From contig MEDY01000084.1 in NCBI GenBank assembly GCA_001724265.1, positions 1 to 64,000 of the forward strand: 64,000 bases of DNA, given 5' to 3'. This DNA is from Rhizaria sp. SCN 62-66. Lineage: Eukaryota > Rhizaria, unplaced. How positions within the stretch are numbered: position 1 is the stretch's first letter; each line of letters starts with the position of its first letter. Below the pieces are notes generated by a model. It was not told the DNA's origin. It made no database searches and was given only the letters and a program-made list of their open reading frames with translations. This document shows, one piece after another, positions 1-10,120 of the stretch. Position numbers and translations under genes: made by a program.

Positions 1-1176
1 CGTGATGTCATGATGGGTGCCTAATCAAAGCGCGACATGCGAAACAATGCAACTGGTTGCGAAGGTGAGAGAGGCAAAGGATGACCTCAGGAAAAGTGGT
101 CGGTCGCAACCCAAAGGGACGCATCTGTTGTCGGCTGTAACAGCATCTTAAGGCGAAATAAACAGAATATAGCAAGGGCATTGGCTTACCCCCATAGTAC
201 TTTACAAGAATGTTCTCTGATGTTGGCAATGGCGCGGTAATAACATTTTGGTGAAGCTCGTCTCGACATAAGTAAGATCTGGAGGCATGACCAGTCAGAA
301 GTTGGACTGTTAATGTCAATGACAGCCAGGGTCATTTTTTTTTTTGGCAATTTGAAGGTATATACACTTTTTGGTGAATATGAAACTCGTTTTTAATTCT
401 GGTCGCTTTTTGCAATTTGAATTTCTGTGTTTAAGTTTCGATTCTGCACCTACCTTAGCCATAACCAATCGTCTTGAAGCCAGTTTCTGAAAGCGTAACT
501 TCAGAGTCCCAGTCGGGGCACTTAAAATGAGGATAGATTTGTGAAATTTGTAAATATATAAAAATAACTTTGCTGATTTACTATAAGTGACACCACGTTA
601 AGAAAAGCAAGATTTATCATTACGTTGGTGCCCAATGGTCCACTTGCCTGCCACCCAGATTTTTGGCATAAAAACGCTTATAAGCACACAAAAACCGTTC
701 TTGCCACGTTTTGCACATAGGCTTTGACCTTCCAGTGCACCGTACATCCCTTATGATGATCATCTCACGCCGCTGGCGCCGACGGCGCCTGCACTTCCTG
801 TAAGCTGGCCACAACTTTCTCGGGGCGCTGGATGACCGGGTTAAACATGTACATAAGGATAATTATAAAGGTATGATATTTTAAAACACTACTCAAATCG
901 ATAAATGCAGTTATAGTGTCAACTGACGGAAAAACCACAGATATCGGCGCCCTATTCAATCATGTTCATGACGATTTCGGGTGCGGTCCAGTATGCAGAC
1001 CAGCGTTGCCATTTGAGGCTAGACTGATTGGCGAATCTGCATACAGGGCATTGGTCAAGTTTTTCTCGAGGGATATGTGTGATTCCTTGTTCGTCTACGG
1101 CATTGCCATTTTGCATACCGTTTAAAATTGTATCATTATAGAATGAACGAAAATATTATATCTCAATTTTTCTTTT
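1..1176. other. AT-rich region without a recognised gene
   Basis: This stretch has lower GC than the coding regions and contains T-rich and A-rich runs. Short open frames exist (for example 8-319 on the minus strand and 916-1125 on the plus strand), but none has a recognisable domain, the GC-rich codon bias of the neighbours, or visible splice links to another exon. The last few hundred bases probably hold the promoter and 5' leader of the TTLL9-like gene. Confidence 0.5.
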
Positions 1177-4100
1177 ATGCACTCATTTCCGGCCTGGCGA
1201 TTTGAACTGAGACACAGGATGAGTTCAAGCTTCCCACCCAAAACTGCTGGGCGTCGGGCTGACTCAACCGCTTCTTCGGCTTCTGCGACTGCCGCAGCGG
1301 CACGCAATACAGATTCTGTTTTGCTCTCCTGCGCCGCGACGCCCGTTGTTGCCGCTGGGCGGCGCGCAGGCCTGCCAGTTCGCTCCTCCCCTGCTCCAAA
1401 CAGTACGAACATCATGAGCAACGCTACGACCGCTGCAACTGCGACAGCAACCGCCCCCTCCATATCCCCGCCGCGGGGCCCAAGCGCCGCGCTGCCGCAC
1501 GTGCCCGTCGTGGCCCCACGCGCGCAGCTGCACGGCCGCCGCGCCGGCAGCAGCTCCGGTCTCCGCCCCCCCTCGCCATCCTCCTCGTCTGTCGTGCCGT
1601 TCGCTGATCCCACCAGCAGCGCGTCGAGCGGCTCCGCCGCGCCCGCGACCACTACGAGCGCTGCGGACCAGCCATCACCCGCGCTGCGCCCGCGCCCGCC
1701 CGCTGGCGCCGCGCCTGCGCCTGCTCGCCATAGCGCAGCGGCATCTGCAACAGCGGCCTCAACTGCGTATGGCCCCTCGGCGCCGGCCGCGGCGACAGCG
1801 TCCGCGCCCGCGTCTGCGTCTGCTTCTCACTCTCACTTTACGAACGCGAGCAACAACATCTCGTCGTCCTCATCGTCCGCGGCCAGGCGCGCCGCCGCTG
1901 CTGCGTCGTCGTCGTCGTCGTCGTCGTCGGTGGCGACTGCGCTGTCAGCGGCACTGCTGTCGTCCAACGCCTCAGACTCGGACTCGGCCTCAGCTTCCGT
2001 CTCTGACGACGACGACGGTGACACCGACGGCAGGGACAATGCCGCTGGCGCTGCGGCGGCGATGCCAGGAGCAGGCGCGCGGCCGCGCCCGCGGGCTAGG
2101 CTCGGTGGACTCTCCAACAACAGCAACATGAGCAACATGAGCAACACCAGTAGCAGCGCTGCCGTCGGCCTCGGCGGCGGCTTCGACGGCGAGTCGAGCG
2201 ACGGCAGCGCCGGCGGCGGCGGCAGCAGCGACGACGACGAGGTTGATGGCCACGATAGGGCGGAACTGCGCAGGCTGCACTTCGAGAGTCTCGTCGCCAT
2301 GTGGAAGAAACGCCGCAAGTACGTTGTGCGGAAGATAAGATTAGATAAGATAAGATATCATATCGACATTTAGCGAATTCAATAATGATTTTTTTTTGAA
2401 ATTAATTTATTTGTGCCATTAATTGATCAGGATTCACTTTGCTAACTCTTCGTATGCTTTTATTGTTTTTCTATCCCTTGCTTACCGCAGTCGCCGCAAG
2501 GCCCACAGCGGTTTCGCCCAGCTCCGCTTCCGCTGCCATCTGCGCAACACGCTGTTGGACGTGTTCCGCGCCAAGGGCTACCGCGAAACGGCCTCGGAGA
2601 CGGACTGGGACGTGGGCTGGGTCGGCCGCGACTGGATCCGCGCTGTCTACTGCAAAGTGCACCTCGACGCGCACCAGCGCGTGAACCACTACAGGAACTT
2701 CTTCGAGCTCACGCGGAAGGATATGCTGGTGAAGAATCTGAAGAAGCTGCGCAGGGCGTACGGCGCTGGGCCTCTATCAACCAATAATAACAGTAATCCT
2801 AACACCTACAACAACAACAGCAGCAGCAACAGCAACAACACTGGCTCTGCCGCTGCCAACGCCAACGCCAGCGCCAGCGGCGCCGGCGCGTCTGCTGCGA
2901 GCTCTAACGCGAGCGCGAGTGCGAGCGACTCTGTGACCGTGGAACAGGGCGGGAACCTGCTACTGGGCGCGTACGGACGCGACGACATGCGCATCGACTT
3001 CGTGCCAGACACGTACGTGCTGCCGGCCGAGTACTTGCTCTTTGTCGAGGCCTTCAAGCGCAGTGCAGCGCCGTCGTGGATTATGAAGCCAGTCGCGCGC
3101 TGCCAGGGCAAGGGCATCTTTCTCTTCGACAAGCTTAAGGCTGTCGTCGACTGGCGTCCCAGCAACGCCGGTGGTGGCGGCAGCGGCGGCGGCAGCGGCA
3201 CGGGCGCGGGCAGCGGCACGGGCGCGGCGGGCGGCGGCGCGGCGGGCGCGGGGACCGATGGCAGCGGCAGCAGCGGCGGCGGCAGCGGTGGCGGCGGCGG
3301 CGGAGACGGCGCAGGCGGCAGCGGCGCGGAGCGGTACGTTGTCCAGGAGTACTTATCGAACCCACTTTTGGTGGGCGGCAAGAAGTTCGACTGCCGCATT
3401 TACGTGCTAGTGCCATCATACGCCCCGCTCGAGGCGTGGATGTGCCGTGAGGGCTTCTGCCGCTTCTCCAGCACGCGTTTCAGCATGAAGGACATGAGCA
3501 ACAGCTACGTGCACCTGACCAACGTCGCCGTGCAAAAGAGTTCGGCTGAGTACGACGCCGACACGGGCGGCAAGTGGGATCTGCGGTCGTTGATGCTGTA
3601 CATCACGGCCAAGCACGGCGCGGCGCGCGCGGACCGACTGGGACATGAAATCAAGGCAGTGGTGGTCAAGAGCCTGTTGTCGGTGCAGCGCGTGATGATC
3701 AACGATGCCAACTCGTTCGCGCTCTACGGTTTTGACATTATGCTCGACGCGAACCTCAAGGTGTGGCTGATCGAGATCAACGCGTGCCCCTCGCTCTCGG
3801 CCAACACGCCGCACGACTACGACCTCAAGTTCGGCATGCTGTCGGACGCGCTGGCCGCTGTGGACCTCGAGGGCCGGCGCGCTGGCGGGTAGACGCAGGT
3901 TGGCGGCTGGGACTTGATCTACCGTAAGGGCGCCATGTGGCCGCTCGTCAACCCGGCAGAGGCCGCGGGCACGGCGTGGGCCGGGGTGGTCAACGCCGCA
4001 CCCACAGGACTCGACCCTGTCCTCTCACAGCCGCTTTCACATTCACAGGTGTTGGCGCTTGCGGGCGGTGGGCAACAACAGCAACAGCAGCAGCAGCAGC

Positions 4101-4618
4101 AGCAGGGCAAAGGCGGACTGCGGCGGCTGCCGACGCTGGGCGCTGCGGGCGGCGACAAGAGCGGCGCGGCAGCGACTGCAGGGGCGTCATCATCGTCGTC
4201 GTCATCGTCATCGGCGATGGCCGCGACGATGAACAGCTACATCAACAGCACCAGCGGCAGTGGCACCGGCGGAGGCAAGGCTTCGGCCGCGTCGGCTGCG
4301 CACGCCGCCGCCGCCACGGCCTTTGCTGCGATGACGGCCGCCGCGGGCGCGGGCGCAGGTCTGCCGCAGTTCGGGCGCGCGGAGACGACGTGTTTCTTGG
4401 GCGCGCACAACAACCGCGGGGACCAGCTGCGCAAGCTCTTCTCGCTCTGCGCTGAGGCCGCCGCGCAGGCCGCGGGGACGGGCGCGGACGCGTTCCAGAC
4501 CGCGGGCGCGGATGGTGACGGCGCAGCGGGCGCGGGCGCGGGCAGCGGCGCCGGAGCGGGGTCGAGGGGCGTGCCAGCAGTGGCTGCGGCGGCGCGCAGG
4601 CAGGCCGTCTTCAAGTGA
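1177..4618 (+). CDS. Tubulin polyglutamylase, TTLL9-like, with an in-frame TAG
   Basis: This is a tubulin-tyrosine-ligase-like enzyme, expected to add glutamate chains to tubulin in the axoneme. Exon 1 is 1177-2318 and exon 2 is 2491-4618; the 172-nt phase-2 intron runs GTACGT to CCGCAG. Exon 1 encodes a Ser/Ala-rich N-terminus. Exon 2 carries the TTL ATP-grasp core, with FFELTRKDMLVKNLK, WIMKPVARCQGKGIFLF, GGKKFDCRIYVLV, YVHLTNVAVQK and LYGFDIMLD...WLIEINACPS, in TTLL9 order. A Gly/Ser insert interrupts the domain near 3165-3330. A TAG at 3890-3892 interrupts the frame. The same frame continues with TQVGGWDLIYRKG and later FLGAHNNRGDQLRKLFSL, both matching the C-terminal tail of TTLL9, and ends at TGA 4616-4618. 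Reading through gives about 1089 residues; stopping at TAG gives 847. ATG 1219, just after a CAG, is an alternative start. The family is certain and the TTLL9 subtype is likely. Confidence 0.9.
3890..3892 (+). other. In-frame TAG inside the TTLL9-like reading frame
   Basis: The TAG lies between the conserved LSDALAAVDLEGR block and the VGGWDLIYRKG block with no change of frame. The only GT...AG that would remove it is 10 nt long, which is too short for an intron and would shift the frame. It is therefore a sense or readthrough codon, a nonsense mutation, or a sequencing error. Confidence 0.85.
4076..4104 (+). repeat. Poly-Gln CAG/CAA tract in the TTLL9-like gene
   Basis: A run of CAA and CAG codons encodes about ten glutamines in the variable region between the two conserved C-terminal blocks. 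It is a typical low-complexity expansion, one of many in the window. Confidence 0.8.
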
Positions 4619-4975
4619 AGTAATGACATGTATATGATACCTATAGACTTTTGACGATTTATTTAGCATACAAAACCGACTGATTTAACACTAAATGTCT
4701 TGTTTGCAGATGAACTGCAATGTCTTCTTCTGGTTCAGTGAAGAGTTGTCATTTCACCACTCTTACATGATTTGAGGCATCCCATTAGAGCGCGCCAAGC
4801 AACTGAGGAAGTGCTCGTTCGAAAACCATTGCTTGCAAGTCAGGTCCATCGTCAAACGTAGCTTTTTTGGAATGACCAAAATTAAAATAATGAATAATTG
4901 TCAATAACAAAATTATATTTCCTAAATCCACGTTTCCATGCTATTAGATCTTGATTTCGTTGCGATTCGGCGGCA
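4619..4975. other. Spacer between the TTLL9-like and Pol kappa genes
   Basis: This AT-rich spacer of 357 nt follows one plus-strand gene and precedes another. It should hold the 3' end of the TTLL9-like transcript and the promoter of the polymerase gene. I see no further coding potential. Confidence 0.5.
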
Positions 4976-7900
4976 ATGCCTGACACCAAGGACGGCGTCG
5001 AGCCCGCACCCACAAGAGCGGGCTCTGCGGCTGTCCCCGTGGCACCCCCTGCTGCACCTGACATGCGCGCCTTGGCTGTTTTTGCGGCCCCTAAAGCTGG
5101 CACGTCTGAGGAAGACGCTGCACGTATTTCCGCGAAGATCTACGAGCTCTCGCGCAACTCGCCGTACTTCCAGAACCAGCTGCGCAAGGACCAGGAGGTC
5201 GACCGTAAGATCACGGCCATTATGAAGAAGCTGCGCGCCACCGAGGCCACGTGGCGCGCGCAGCCGCCTGCGATGGTTGCCGCGCTTGAACGCGGCGCTG
5301 TCCGTCGCATAGAGCGCCTTCGCGCAGCGCTGCGCGTTTGGTTTCGTGAGCCTGCTCACTCGACACAACCAACTGCGACTGCAACTGAACCTGCCCCCGC
5401 TGCGACTGCCGCGGATCTTTCAACGCCTGCTGTAGTTGGCAGTCCTGTGGTCGACGCCCCTCTCGACATATTATCGCTCTCTTCCCGCACTTTGATCGCG
5501 TTGCTCCACAGTCCAGTCTTCACAAACACAAACACGAGTGTCAACACGAATGCAAGCACTCACGACGGCGCTGGCATCACCGTCGCATGCGGCCCGCTGC
5601 CTCCCGCGTTCGTGCATGTTGACCTTGACAGTTTCTACGCCTCAGTCGCGGAGCTGGACAACCCGACGTTGCGCGGGCGTCCGTTGGCCGTGGGTGACAC
5701 GAGTATGATCTCCACCTCGAGCTACGCCGCGCGCCGCTTCGGCGTCCGCAGCGCCATGCCCGGCTTCATTGGCCGCGCGCTGTGTCCCGAGCTGGTTTTT
5801 GTGCCGCTCGACTTCCCGCGCTACCGCGCGCTGGCAGCCAAGTACCGCGCCGAGTTCCGTCGGTTCGACCCGCGGTGCGCGCCGTCGTTCCTCGACGAGG
5901 CGTCGCTCGACGTCGCGCCTGTTGCCGCGGCGAGGGCGCTTGCCGCCGTGCTGATTGCGCTGGACGCAGCGCTAAACAGGGAGAGTAAACAGGCGGCGCG
6001 CAGTGATGATACGGAGACTGAGACTGATAAGACTGAGACTCGGAGCACTGCGACAACGCTGCCGACGTGGCTTCCTGAAGTTCTTGCTGCGTTCAAAACA
6101 ACAACAACACTACCACCAGCAACAATCCCTAGCACGCAACAGCAACAGCAACATGGACAGCGAAATGGCCAACAAGTGTCTCCCTTAGCTGTTTTCGTCG
6201 ACTGGACGCACATTGTGAGCACCGTCGCGGCCGACATCCGTGCCCGCGTATTTGCCAGCTCTGGCCTCACCTGCTCCGCGGGTATCGGCGGCACGCGTAT
6301 GGCCGCCAAAGTCGCCTCTGACGCTAACAAGCCTAACGGCCAGGCCACGGTCCCTCTCACCTCGGCCGCCACGGAGGCGTTTTTTGCCACGCTGCCTGTG
6401 CGCAAAGTGCCCGGCTTCGGCCGCGTGAGCGAGAAGCTGCTGCGCGCGCTGGGTGTCGAGCGCTGCGGCGAGCTGCTTGCGCCACGGACCGCGCTGCGGG
6501 TTGCCGTGGCGTTCAGCGAAGGCACGGCTGCGCACGCGATGCGGGTCGCCACAGGTGTGGCGTCGACGAGCGCCGGCAGAACATCGACTGTGACGGCTGC
6601 AGCAGCGGCAGCGACGGCGGCGGCGACAACAGCGGCCGCGGAGGCGGCGGCGGGCGGCGGCGAGAGTAACGGCAGCATGGGGCTGTGGGGGGACGGCGAC
6701 GAGGGCGACACTGCGCCGCCGCTGGACTGCGCTGTAGTTGCACCGCATATTAAAAACAAGAGCTGCAATCACAACGCGAACAAGAACTGTGACGGCGACT
6801 GCGGCCAAGACCAGCGTTTATTGGTGCGCGTGCGTGTTAGGGGCTCTGAGCAGGTGCGCTCTGCACTGGCGGCAGTGCCAGCGCGCGCTGCGGCGGCTGC
6901 GGGGCTTTTGTTGGAATTAGTGAGTGTGACCGGCACAGTTTATACCGATGATGATGACGACGATGGAGACGACAATAGTGGTGATGACAACAATGACGAC
7001 GATGACGCTGAGGACGACGATGAGGATGAACGCTCCTTCCAGTCGACAACGACTGTCAGCGATTCATCTTCTTCTAAGCGCCCGACTTCTGCGTCCTCAG
7101 TCGCTGCTGCAGCGTTATTGCCCCCCTTGCCACCATTGGACCTTTCCCGCCCGCATTTGCTCCCACTATCCGTGATCCGCGACCGCAAATCGCTGTCGAA
7201 CGAGCGCACCTTTGCCCCGCTGGCAACGCTCCTCGCGTTGCGGCGCCGGTTGCGGGCCGTGGCGGCGCTTGCGGCCGGCGGGCTCCTGCGGCGGCGCCTC
7301 GCGGCCGGCACGCTCACGGTGAAGCTCAAGTTCGCGAACTTCGAGACGACGCAGCGCACGGCCAGTCTTGCGCCCGCGGCCGCGGCGGGCCGGCGCGCGT
7401 TGCTGACTGGGATGCTCGACGGGCTTAAGGCGCTCGTGCCGCAACCTCTCGCTGCAGCAGAGCAGGAGCAACAACAACAAGTCGAACAACAGCAACATCA
7501 AGGTAGACAGCACGGCGGTGAGGTGCCGTCCTCTGACGGTGCTGCTCAGAAGAATGAGAGCAAAACTGCAGATGCGAGCGAAGAGTTGGAGTGGCCATGG
7601 CACTGGTCGTCCGCGCCGCCGCTTATTGTCAGTGCCGACGGTTCAACCACAGCATTAGCGGCAGCAACTGTGTCTTCATCTGCGACCGCGGGGGCCGGGG
7701 GCGGCGCGACACTTTCGCTCTCTCGCCCCCTGTGGACACCGGCGGATGTGTGCGCAGTCGCGGACGCGCTCCTCGTCGACGCGTACGAGGCGTACACTCG
7801 CACGACATACAACAACAACAACAACAACAACAGTACTCACGGCTACCCCGCCGCAGCCGGCGCAGCCGCCGCAGGCCGCGGCTTCTCCCTGCGACTAATG

Positions 7901-9466
7901 GGCGTGCGCGCGTCGACGCTGTACGCGGTGCCAGAAGCACTCGCAGTGCGCGCGGACAGGTTCGCGCCGACTGCAGAGCCGAGCGCAGCGCCGCTGCCTC
8001 TGTGGCGACTGATCGCGCCCCCTGCTAACACGAACGGCGCTAGCTCGAACACGAGTGCGGGCCTTGGATCGAGTCGCAAGAGCAATGGACACGGCATGGT
8101 CGAGCTGGGCGCTAGTAGTGGCGACGACGATATTGACGACGACGCGATCGTGGTTGCGGGCAGCGATGACAGTGACAGCGACATTCTCGACATCGAAGAG
8201 ATCGACGCGGATGGGACGAGTAACGGTGCGTTTGCGTTTGCACTTGAGTCTGACGCACTTGACGCTCTTAGAGCTGGTGACGTTGACAGTGGCGAAGCAG
8301 CGACAGCGGCAGCTGCAGCAACAGCAGTACACTGTGATATGACGGGTGAAAGTGCTGTGGGTGGCGAGGAGGTCACGGTTGTGGATGACGGCGTTACTTC
8401 TGCTGCTGCTGTTGTTGATGTTGCTGCTGTAGGTACGACGGACTCCAGCACTTTTAGAGTGCAAACGAGCGGCGCAGCGACCACCACATTGGCGACAACG
8501 ATGGCAGATGATGCAGCGTTGACAGCGCCGTCTGGTGAGTCCGAGTCAGGTGTTTCCTTGGCAAATAGTGACACCACGATGGATGTAAATGTAAATAGCA
8601 ACATTCACGCTCCTGCTGCTAACGCGACAACAACTGCAACAGCTGCTGCTGACGGTAGCGACGATGCTGAAACCGCAACACTGCATACTCACAAGCGTCC
8701 GCGCACCGCTACACTTGCGAAGTCACACTCAACAGCAAAGCCGTCAGGCGCCGCAAGCGAGCATCAGCTGCGCCCGCGGCCCCAGTCGCAGTCTCCGCTG
8801 CTGCCGAGCGCCGCGGCGCTGCGCGTTGTCGCCCCGGCGCAGTGCGCAGATCTGGTCCCGCTGCCAGCGCCGGCCTCGGTCATGCTGCTTGTCCCTTACA
8901 CGCACAGCAAAGGTGCCGCGAGCTCTCGCGCGAACATGAGCGTTCACGCGAGTGACGCGAGTAAGAGCAACAACGGTAGCACTGTGAAGCCGCTCGCGCG
9001 CAGTGCCAACGCAGCGTTGGAGAGCGGCAACGCAGCGTTGAAGAGCGGCAGTGCGGCTGCCACCGCAGGGGCCGGGGCAGGGGCGCTGCTGAGGGACCGG
9101 TGGTGTATTGGCGTCGCTGCAGCGCACTGCCCGGTGTGCGGCCGCGCTCTGGCGCTGACGTCATCTGTTCTCAGTGGGTTCAGTACTGCCAGCAGCACCA
9201 CCTCGATCACTTCCGGCAATGACGGCCGCCAAACTGGTGCCATCAGTGGCCAAAGCAGTGCATGCGCAACAGCTGCGCCCCGTCACGCCGACGTTGACGC
9301 CGCAGTATTGCGATCGCAGGACCACTACGCACAGTCGCAGACGCACTCGCCAGCACATGCGCTGTTGCTGCAGCCGCAGCTTCAGCCACAGCGCGCAGTG
9401 CTGATGCGGCGACGGCGGGACGCTCTGTTAGCGCATATTATGGCCGGCTGTGAAGGGCAGCTTTGA
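4976..9466 (+). CDS. DNA polymerase kappa (Y-family, DinB)
   Basis: This is a translesion DNA polymerase of the DinB/Pol kappa type in one uninterrupted 1496-residue frame. The N-terminal clasp specific to Pol kappa is present (KIYELSRNSPYFQNQLRKDQ, about residues 52-71). The palm follows: FVHVDLDSFYASV (about 211-223) gives the first metal-binding Asp, and SFLDEASLDV (about 302-311) gives the second acidic pair. SAGIGGTRMAAKVASDANKPNGQ and the helix-hairpin-helix stretch VPGFGRVSEKLLRALGV follow. The little-finger domain is marked by RKSLSNERTF and LTVKLKFANFETTQRT (7180-7360). A CPVC pair near residue 1384 may start a UBZ-type zinc finger. Low-complexity inserts separate the motifs and make it much longer than the roughly 870-residue human enzyme. 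The ATG at 4976 starts just before conserved sequence. Confidence 0.95.
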   Translation: MPDTKDGVEPAPTRAGSAAVPVAPPAAPDMRALAVFAAPKAGTSEEDAARISAKIYELSRNSPYFQNQLRKDQEVDRKITAIMKKLRATEATWRAQPPAMVAALERGAVRRIERLRAALRVWFREPAHSTQPTATATEPAPAATAADLSTPAVVGSPVVDAPLDILSLSSRTLIALLHSPVFTNTNTSVNTNASTHDGAGITVACGPLPPAFVHVDLDSFYASVAELDNPTLRGRPLAVGDTSMISTSSYAARRFGVRSAMPGFIGRALCPELVFVPLDFPRYRALAAKYRAEFRRFDPRCAPSFLDEASLDVAPVAAARALAAVLIALDAALNRESKQAARSDDTETETDKTETRSTATTLPTWLPEVLAAFKTTTTLPPATIPSTQQQQQHGQRNGQQVSPLAVFVDWTHIVSTVAADIRARVFASSGLTCSAGIGGTRMAAKVASDANKPNGQATVPLTSAATEAFFATLPVRKVPGFGRVSEKLLRALGVERCGELLAPRTALRVAVAFSEGTAAHAMRVATGVASTSAGRTSTVTAAAAAATAAATTAAAEAAAGGGESNGSMGLWGDGDEGDTAPPLDCAVVAPHIKNKSCNHNANKNCDGDCGQDQRLLVRVRVRGSEQVRSALAAVPARAAAAAGLLLELVSVTGTVYTDDDDDDGDDNSGDDNNDDDDAEDDDEDERSFQSTTTVSDSSSSKRPTSASSVAAAALLPPLPPLDLSRPHLLPLSVIRDRKSLSNERTFAPLATLLALRRRLRAVAALAAGGLLRRRLAAGTLTVKLKFANFETTQRTASLAPAAAAGRRALLTGMLDGLKALVPQPLAAAEQEQQQQVEQQQHQGRQHGGEVPSSDGAAQKNESKTADASEELEWPWHWSSAPPLIVSADGSTTALAAATVSSSATAGAGGGATLSLSRPLWTPADVCAVADALLVDAYEAYTRTTYNNNNNNNSTHGYPAAAGAAAAGRGFSLRLMGVRASTLYAVPEALAVRADRFAPTAEPSAAPLPLWRLIAPPANTNGASSNTSAGLGSSRKSNGHGMVELGASSGDDDIDDDAIVVAGSDDSDSDILDIEEIDADGTSNGAFAFALESDALDALRAGDVDSGEAATAAAAATAVHCDMTGESAVGGEEVTVVDDGVTSAAAVVDVAAVGTTDSSTFRVQTSGAATTTLATTMADDAALTAPSGESESGVSLANSDTTMDVNVNSNIHAPAANATTTATAAADGSDDAETATLHTHKRPRTATLAKSHSTAKPSGAASEHQLRPRPQSQSPLLPSAAALRVVAPAQCADLVPLPAPASVMLLVPYTHSKGAASSRANMSVHASDASKSNNGSTVKPLARSANAALESGNAALKSGSAAATAGAGAGALLRDRWCIGVAAAHCPVCGRALALTSSVLSGFSTASSTTSITSGNDGRQTGAISGQSSACATAAPRHADVDAAVLRSQDHYAQSQTHSPAHALLLQPQLQPQRAVLMRRRRDALLAHIMAGCEGQL

Positions 9467-10120
9467 AGTCGCATGGACAGCTGAAATTGTCTCACCATGG
9501 TCTCTGTCTTATGCACCATGTAACAGAAGAGGCAGTTTTGCCGAATTTTCACAACACAGCGCCAGAGCATCAAACGAATGATCTGAGAAAACTTATCTAT
9601 ATATAGCACAATGGAATACAATAGCTTCAATGTTAAAACTGTTGATCGATAATTTGATGTCCACGTCACGTTTGTAAAGAAGGTTTGGTTATTATTGGTT
9701 TGTTTAATTTTGGTTTGTTTATTTTTGTTTGGGGAACTTTGAGAGGCAACTACGACAGCAGGAGTAGAAACAGAGGTATTAACGTTATCTGTTAGCAACA
9801 ATATCAAACGCGCGCTCACCATCACAGCCAATAGCACACAACCAAGGCAGTCTATTCACATTCTACTGCTACAAGTTGTTGCCGCCCGTCGGTAGCGGGG
9901 CACATGGCGTCGGTGGCTGTGGCTGCGCTTCACAGCAGCAGCACATCAGCTGGCGGAGGAAATAACAGGAACAAAACACGGACCATGGCGAGAATGAACG
10001 CATTTGATTCATACTGAGGGCAAAACACCCAGCAGTCGAGTCAGACTGTCAGTCCATCTCGTCTCTGAGATATGATGGATAATGGGGGACGCCCGGATCC
10101 AGCCAGCAGCAACAGAGCGC
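9467..10120. other. Convergent spacer between the Pol kappa and ankyrin genes
   Basis: This tail-to-tail spacer has a T-rich stretch near 9684-9730 with repeats of GGTTTGTTTA. It should carry both 3'UTRs. The open frame on the minus strand here lacks any recognisable domain and I do not call it. Confidence 0.5.

Noticed and set aside
8-319. 103-codon minus-strand open frame at the left edge
   Set aside because: No domain, no matching codon bias and no splice partner. It could be a gene fragment but cannot be supported.
916-1125. 69-codon plus-strand open frame upstream of the TTLL9-like gene
   Set aside because: It reads like ordinary protein in parts, but is short, isolated and without a recognised family.
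3886-3900. A tiny intron removing the TAG in the TTLL9-like gene
   Set aside because: The only GT...AG pair around it is 10 nt long, which cannot be spliced and would break the frame that clearly continues.
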